Below are positions 62,159 to 64,000 of a stretch of 64,000 nt of DNA, in pieces; positions within the stretch are counted from its first letter, which is position 1, and the number at the start of each line of letters is the position of its first letter. The notes under the pieces were generated by a model that was not told the DNA's origin, did not search any database, and saw only the letters and a program-made list of their open reading frames with translations. Source of the DNA: Sodaliphilus pleomorphus (GTDB lineage: Bacteria > Bacteroidota > Bacteroidia > Bacteroidales > Muribaculaceae); the NCBI RefSeq assembly GCF_009676955.1, contig NZ_CP045696.1:1428501-1492500 (forward strand), given 5' to 3'. Both the position numbers and the translations under genes were made by a program.

Positions 62159-62192
62159 GCAAAAAAAAGGTCACCGTCGCAATGGCGGTGAC
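62159..62192 (-). terminator. Rho-independent terminator of pckA
   Basis: GGTCACCG / CGGTGACC stem followed by seven T on the minus strand, 46 nt past the pckA stop. Confidence 0.85.
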
Positions 62193-62237
62193 CCCACGAA
62201 AGGATATAATTATCTTGTTTTATTATTCTGTCGCTCT

Positions 62238-63851
62238 TTAGAGTTGAGGACCGGCAGCAACAAGTGCCTTGCCAGCCTCGTTGTCCTCGTATTTCACGAA
62301 GTTCTTGATGAAGCGTGCAGCCAGGTCCTTGGCCTTCTCGTCCCACTGCTTGGCATCGGCATAGGTGTCGCGTGGATCCAGGATGTGGGTGTCGACGCCC
62401 TCGAGCTTGGTAGGAACAACGAAGTTGAAGTAAGGAATGGTCTTGGTGGGAGCTGCATCGATCGAGTGGTCGAGAATGGCGTCGATGATGCCGCGAGTGT
62501 CGCGTATAGAGATACGCTTGCCCGTTCCGTTCCAGCCAGTGTTCACCAGGTAAGCCTTGGCACCGCTCTTCTTCATGTGCTCAACCAGCAGCTCGGCATA
62601 CTTGGTGGGGTGCAGCTCGAGGAAGGCCTGGCCGAAGCAAGCCGAGAAGGTGGGAGTGGGCTCGGTGATACCGCGCTCGGTACCTGCCAGCTTAGCAGTG
62701 AAACCGCTCAGGAAGTAGTACTTGGTCTGCTCAGGATTCAGAATCGACACAGGGGGCAGCACGCCGAAGGCATCGGCGCTCAGGAAAATCACCTGCTTGG
62801 CTGCAGGACCCTGAGAGAACGGACGCTGTATGTTCTTGATGTGGTAGATAGGATAGCTCACGCGAGTGTTCTCGGTCACGCTCTTGTCGGCAAAGTCGAT
62901 CTTGCCGTTCTTGTCGACGGTCACATTCTCGAGCAGAGCGTCGCGAGTGATAGCGCCGTAGATGTCGGGCTCAGCTTCCTTGTCGAGGTTGATCACCTTG
63001 GCATAGCAGCCGCCCTCGAGGTTGAACACGCCCTCGTCGTCCCATCCGTGCTCGTCGTCGCCTATGAGCTTACGCTTGGGGTCGGTCGACAGTGTGGTCT
63101 TGCCCGTGCCCGACAGGCCGAAGAAGATGGCCGTGTTCTCACCGTTCATGTCGGTGTTGGCCGAGCAGTGCATCGAAGCAATGCCCTTGAGAGGCAAGAA
63201 GTAGTTCTGCATCGAGAACATACCCTTCTTCATCTCGCCGCCATACCAGGTGTTGATGATCACCTGCTCTTTGGTCGTCACGTTGAACACAACTGCAGTC
63301 TCGCTGTGAAGTCCCAGCTCCTTCCAGTTGGTCACCTTGCCCTTAGAAGCGTTGTAGACAATGAAGTCGGGCTCCTGGTCAAACTCCTCCTCGTTTTGAG
63401 GACGGATAAACATGTTGGTCACAAAGTGAGCCTGCCATGCCACTTCCATGATGAAACGCACTTTCATGCGCGTGTCCTTGTGCGTGCCGCAGAAACCGTC
63501 AACCACATAGAGCTTCTTGTTGCTCAGCTCCTTCTTGGCGATCTCCTTCACAGCAGCCCAAGTCTCCTTGCTGGCACGGTGGTTGTCGTTGTGATAGCCC
63601 TCGCTGTCCCACCACACGGTGTTGTGAGAGTTCTCGTCGTCTACAATGAATTTATCTTTAGGTGAACGGCCGGTGAACTCACCAGTCATCACATTGATAG
63701 CGCCCAGTTCAGTTTCCTGACCTTTGTCATAGCCAGTCAAGCCTGGCTTAGTCTCCTCGTTAAACAGTACCTCATAAGTAGGGTTGTACAGAACCTCGGT
63801 AGTGCCCGTGATTCCGTATTTCTCTAAAACTGACTTGTCAAACTTTGCCAT
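62238..63851 (-). CDS. pckA: Phosphoenolpyruvate carboxykinase (ATP)
   Basis: 537 residues. The enzyme interconverts oxaloacetate plus ATP and PEP plus CO2; in anaerobic Bacteroidales it is usually run toward oxaloacetate for succinate production. The P-loop GLSGTGKTT is at 245-253, with [20 protein letters not shown] at 264-283 as the metal/kinase-1a region. [13 protein letters not shown] (200-212) and [10 protein letters not shown] (61-70) also match. The TAATTTTG box at 63925-63932 gives a leader of about 75 nt. The final stretch 63933-64000 is AT-rich and holds no other feature. Confidence 0.97.
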   Translation of the reverse strand: MAKFDKSVLEKYGITGTTEVLYNPTYEVLFNEETKPGLTGYDKGQETELGAINVMTGEFTGRSPKDKFIVDDENSHNTVWWDSEGYHNDNHRASKETWAAVKEIAKKELSNKKLYVVDGFCGTHKDTRMKVRFIMEVAWQAHFVTNMFIRPQNEEEFDQEPDFIVYNASKGKVTNWKELGLHSETAVVFNVTTKEQVIINTWYGGEMKKGMFSMQNYFLPLKGIASMHCSANTDMNGENTAIFFGLSGTGKTTLSTDPKRKLIGDDEHGWDDEGVFNLEGGCYAKVINLDKEAEPDIYGAITRDALLENVTVDKNGKIDFADKSVTENTRVSYPIYHIKNIQRPFSQGPAAKQVIFLSADAFGVLPPVSILNPEQTKYYFLSGFTAKLAGTERGITEPTPTFSACFGQAFLELHPTKYAELLVEHMKKSGAKAYLVNTGWNGTGKRISIRDTRGIIDAILDHSIDAAPTKTIPYFNFVVPTKLEGVDTHILDPRDTYADAKQWDEKAKDLAARFIKNFVKYEDNEAGKALVAAGPQL

Positions 63852-63924
63852 TTTTAATTGAAATTTAAGTTGTTAGATGTGTATGTTATTTACTAATTTT
63901 CTTTCTCGTCTATAATTTCGACTG

Positions 63925-63932
63925 CAAAATTA
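63925..63932 (-). promoter_or_regulatory. -7 box of pckA promoter
   Basis: Reverse-strand TAATTTTG matches TAnnTTTG, 73 nt before the pckA start. Confidence 0.6.
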
Positions 63933-64000
63933 CTCAATTATTTTTCCTTGCAACAATTTAATAAGGAAAAAATTCCATAATGTGCCAATATTATATTTTT

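Noticed and set aside
62127..63665. 512-codon plus-strand ORF opposite pckA
   Set aside because: Antisense frame of an intact and unmistakable pckA gene.

Overview
The window comes from a high-GC member of the Bacteroidales, possibly Muribaculaceae- or Prevotellaceae-like; family rank cannot be fixed from the sequence alone. The evidence is the many TAnnTTTG-type -7 promoter boxes, type IX secretion (T9SS) components PorX and PorW/SprE with several CTD-bearing cargo proteins, NigD-like, DUF1573 and Wzi-type proteins, and a glycine-lipid acyltransferase pair. Most of the window is GC-rich core chromosome. Four stretches look foreign or degenerate by lower GC and gene content: about 8.81-16.6 kb, 15.6-16.5 kb within it, 26.5-28 kb and 49.7-52.5 kb.

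Layout. 0-8.5 kb: pyruvate kinase (cut by the left edge), the threonine catabolic genes kbl and tdh on either side of a membrane transporter-like gene, a LolD-type ATPase with a NigD-like lipoprotein, and DUF3467 with cysS. 8.6-16.6 kb: tRNA-Gln and tRNA-Leu, whose 3' end is the attachment site of a 6.7-kb integrative element. The element carries a tyrosine integrase, an Xis/AlpA-like HTH protein, a phage II/X-like replication protein, a small-terminase-like HTH protein and several unknown genes. A second, decayed att/left end lies further right. 16.9-22.6 kb: a C10 cysteine protease divergent from a TPR-TM-AraC regulator, then a candidate small RNA. 23-26.3 kb: tcdA, a small lipoprotein, pgeF and obgE. 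26.5-28 kb: an Rhs remnant and two tandem paralogous secreted proteins. 28-41.4 kb: OMP, TPR protein, pyrH, a polytopic membrane protein, the glycine-lipid genes with wzi, tyrS, two DUF1573 genes, meaB and a NUDIX hydrolase.

41.5-49.6 kb is a T9SS-related cluster: porX, a second TPR-TM-AraC regulator, a divergent second C10 protease and a co-oriented adhesin-like cargo protein. 49.7-52.5 kb holds a group II intron remnant that has lost its reverse-transcriptase core, a DUF1016/PDDEXK nuclease and a lipocalin-like fragment. 52.6-64 kb: another T9SS cargo protein, a GT90 glycosyltransferase, the apparent operon aroA - unknown - znuB-like - porW, and pckA.

The most unusual points are: (1) the compact tRNA-Leu element, whose rep gene and terminase-like gene share an almost identical upstream module with a dyad operator whose 7-bp core is inverted between the copies; (2) the twice-repeated protease/TPR-AraC module beside T9SS genes; and (3) a promoter-to-terminator small RNA candidate at 22.47-22.63 kb.
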